Source of the DNA: Vandiemenella viatica
Lineage: Eukaryota; Arthropoda; Insecta; Orthoptera; Morabidae
Reading direction: 5' to 3'
Length of the DNA: 64,000 bases
NCBI GenBank assembly: GCA_031002005.1
Contig: CM061919.1
Span: 221,834,739 to 221,898,738 of the forward strand
A program made the position numbers and the translations under genes. Positions 62,333 to 64,000 of the stretch are shown here, one piece after another. Positions within the stretch are counted from its first letter, which is position 1, and each line of letters starts with the position of its first letter. The notes under the pieces are model-generated. The model had not been told where the DNA came from and made no database searches. It saw nothing but the letters and a program-made list of their open reading frames with translations.

Positions 62333-62623
62333 CACATCTTCCTTGGTGACTTCTCCGTTTTTGGTCCCCTCGTCTTTGGGCGTCTTGTTTTTCTCCTTGT
62401 CCTTGCGAGAGGCGAACGCTCGGAACGAGAACTTCTTCTTGACCTTGTCCTTCTTGTCCTTATCTTTCTTGGCCTTGTCTTTATCCTTTTCCGCAGTGAC
62501 TGGTTCTGCCTCTTCCGCCCCTGACCCGTTGACCTGTGGCTGGGACTCCGCCTCTGTCTTCACCGGGGCTGCTTCGTCGTCCACCACCGCCTCCGAGCCG
62601 TTCATCACCACGGCATCGCCATC
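62333..62623 (-). CDS. MARCKS-effector-like exon of Akap200-like gene
   Basis: This exon of 291 bases (97 codons) has acceptor TTTGGTTGCAG before 62623 and donor GTG|GTGAGT after 62333, phase 0 at both ends. It begins DGDAVVMNGSEAVVDDE, is acidic to about residue 45, and then turns lysine/aspartate-rich (DKDKAKKDKDKKDK). Residues 61-73 are VKKKFSFRAFASR, a basic-aromatic-serine segment like the MARCKS phosphorylation-site domain, which binds acidic lipids, calmodulin and actin and is released by PKC. Insect Akap200 combines such a domain with PKA anchoring, hence the tentative assignment. The upstream exon, expected to hold the start and perhaps a myristoylation site, is outside the window. 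A generic MARCKS-like protein is the alternative. Confidence 0.82.
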
Positions 62624-62639
62624 CTGCAACCAAAGTCTT

Positions 62640-64000
62640 CACTATACGCAACACACCAAATTAAATCCATAGCATCTCAAGTGTTGACGTAGGTAAATGG
62701 CTGATCCTTCCACGGAATCACCACTTTACTACTACAAATTCAATAACACTAGTTTTCCTCGCTGTTAATCTAGTAACGTTCACAGAAAGTGACTGCATGA
62801 TAATTGAATACATCTGTCAATAACATCAATGCATCTTAAATAATAGTGTTTCATACTTGCAACTTATAATATTAGCAACACAGATAAGTTTGTCTGCCTT
62901 GGTCGCGTTGGTATTCGCAGGATAGAATTACGATGCAAAGATCAGAGGCCGGTGGCATGGGAGGTTCCAAATAAGTTATGTTAATCTTGTGCTGTCCGTA
63001 GTGGATACAAAATGATATATGTATATACGCTGTGAGAGATGGGGGAAAAAAAGGGGGGGAGCAGCAACCTGTATGACAAAATAATCACCACACAACATCC
63101 GTATATAGGCCTATACGTAGCACCATATATCAAGGGGTCGAGGTTTTTTTTCGTGGCAACATTTCTTTGGCGCCCTGCAGTTCAGTTTTTAGACCATATT
63201 GATACACGAAACAACCTTGAAATACAATATGAATGACTGGTTGGACAATGAACAGTCGAAGTAATGAAAATTTGTTTATCCTACACCAAAGAAAGACAAC
63301 TCCCTCCGCACCCAAAATCATAAGCGCTTGGGAGAGGTATTTACATTTATTGACAATACAGTATTTTAGAACATTTGTTTGTCTGGACGAAGATATTCGT
63401 AAAAACAGATGCCTCTTCCAAACAATGCATTCCAACGCTTCCTTGCGATGGAGAATATCGTTGAGGTGTATTCAGATTTGTGTGTGCTCGTACAATACTC
63501 GTTCGCATGGCTGGGAAGAGGGTTAGGAGCGCTGTGTTGAACCCTGGAAGGGGACGGCGTCGTGGCAGCTTCGCGTTTTCTGCTCGACAACCTCCACACT
63601 GAATTTTGACTGTAGTTTCCTCTTCTTGTGCAAACTAGCCATCACTAAGCCGAACCATTCAAAACCAATCTGGCGTAATCTTCCTTGTTTGAAGACATTT
63701 CAAGACTGAGGTGAAACGACACTGCCGGTGGTTTGGGGATCGTTCAAATTGACCACGGATCGTTAAAGTTCGCCGTGAGAACTTGCACATTTGCGAGCGG
63801 ATGTGTTAATTTACTGTCTGTCCTAAAGCATCAGACCTTCCTTCATATTTCTCCGTCATCGGGCTGCTGGCATCCTTCGAAGTTCACGCCATTTGATTGA
63901 AGAATACGCTCCGAAGGCCTTTCCACTTTAGAAGCAGTCCTGGAACTCGTTTTTTTTTGGTATCGCCTTTATAGCGTTTCTTTGACGAGGGGTGTCCTTT
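62640..64000. other. intron upstream of the effector exon
   Basis: No second upstream exon or promoter is evident to the right edge. Short frames have no recognised domain. The host gene's 5' end must therefore lie beyond 64 kb. Confidence 0.45.

Overview
This is a eukaryotic nuclear window, most likely from an insect with a large, repeat-rich genome. The organism is inferred from the spliced gene, very long introns, mariner, RTE-like LINE, tRNA-SINE, hAT, PIF/Harbinger-like and Helitron remnants, and many microsatellites. The SINE content would suit an orthopteran or other polyneopteran, but the species is not determinable from the window alone. A 1,000-base run of N lies at 6945-7944.

One protein-coding gene is well supported. 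It runs on the minus strand across almost the whole window: exons at 62623-62333, 20067-19750, 13537-13484, 13217-13065 and 10321-9674, plus a possible 9-codon first exon at 14817-14791. Every junction is phase 0 and every internal exon is a multiple of three. The right-most exon carries a lysine-rich block with a MARCKS-type effector motif (KKKFSFRAFASRK). The other exons encode a long Pro/Glu/Ala/Val-rich disordered chain. The best match I can reason to is an insect Akap200-like (MARCKS-like A-kinase anchor) gene. The 20 kb exon starts with its own ATG behind a TATA box and a CCAAT box in a GC-rich stretch, so a second promoter would make a form without the effector domain. The true first exon lies right of 64 kb, and the terminal exon lies in the gap or left of the window unless intronic polyadenylation at about 9.58 kb is used.

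The remainder, including a 42-kb intron, is intronic and intergenic sequence filled with decayed mobile elements. These include a nearly complete mariner with TA duplications (5561-6831); other transposase relics near 0.6, 31.4 and 56.4 kb; LINE 3' ends at 17.6, 18.6, 21.9, 52.9 and 55.4 kb; two tRNA-derived SINE families; a foldback family with TWA target duplications at 21.3, 36.4, 38.3 and 56.6 kb; a hAT-type MITE at 14.9 kb; and a Helitron-like element at 42977-43713.

Several intronic points look regulatory. They are a TATA/CCAAT/initiator promoter on the plus strand at 30.5-30.66 kb, a TATA motif in a GC-rich patch at 60.47 kb, a perfect palindromic RFX X-box at 37.93 kb, an NRF-1-type palindrome at 1.88 kb and paired AP-1 sites at 54.7 kb. 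A 15-bp G-rich minisatellite lies at 47.07-47.30 kb. I found no convincing wholly new system; the most interesting items are the modular phase-0 gene with alternative promoters and the antisense promoter candidates.
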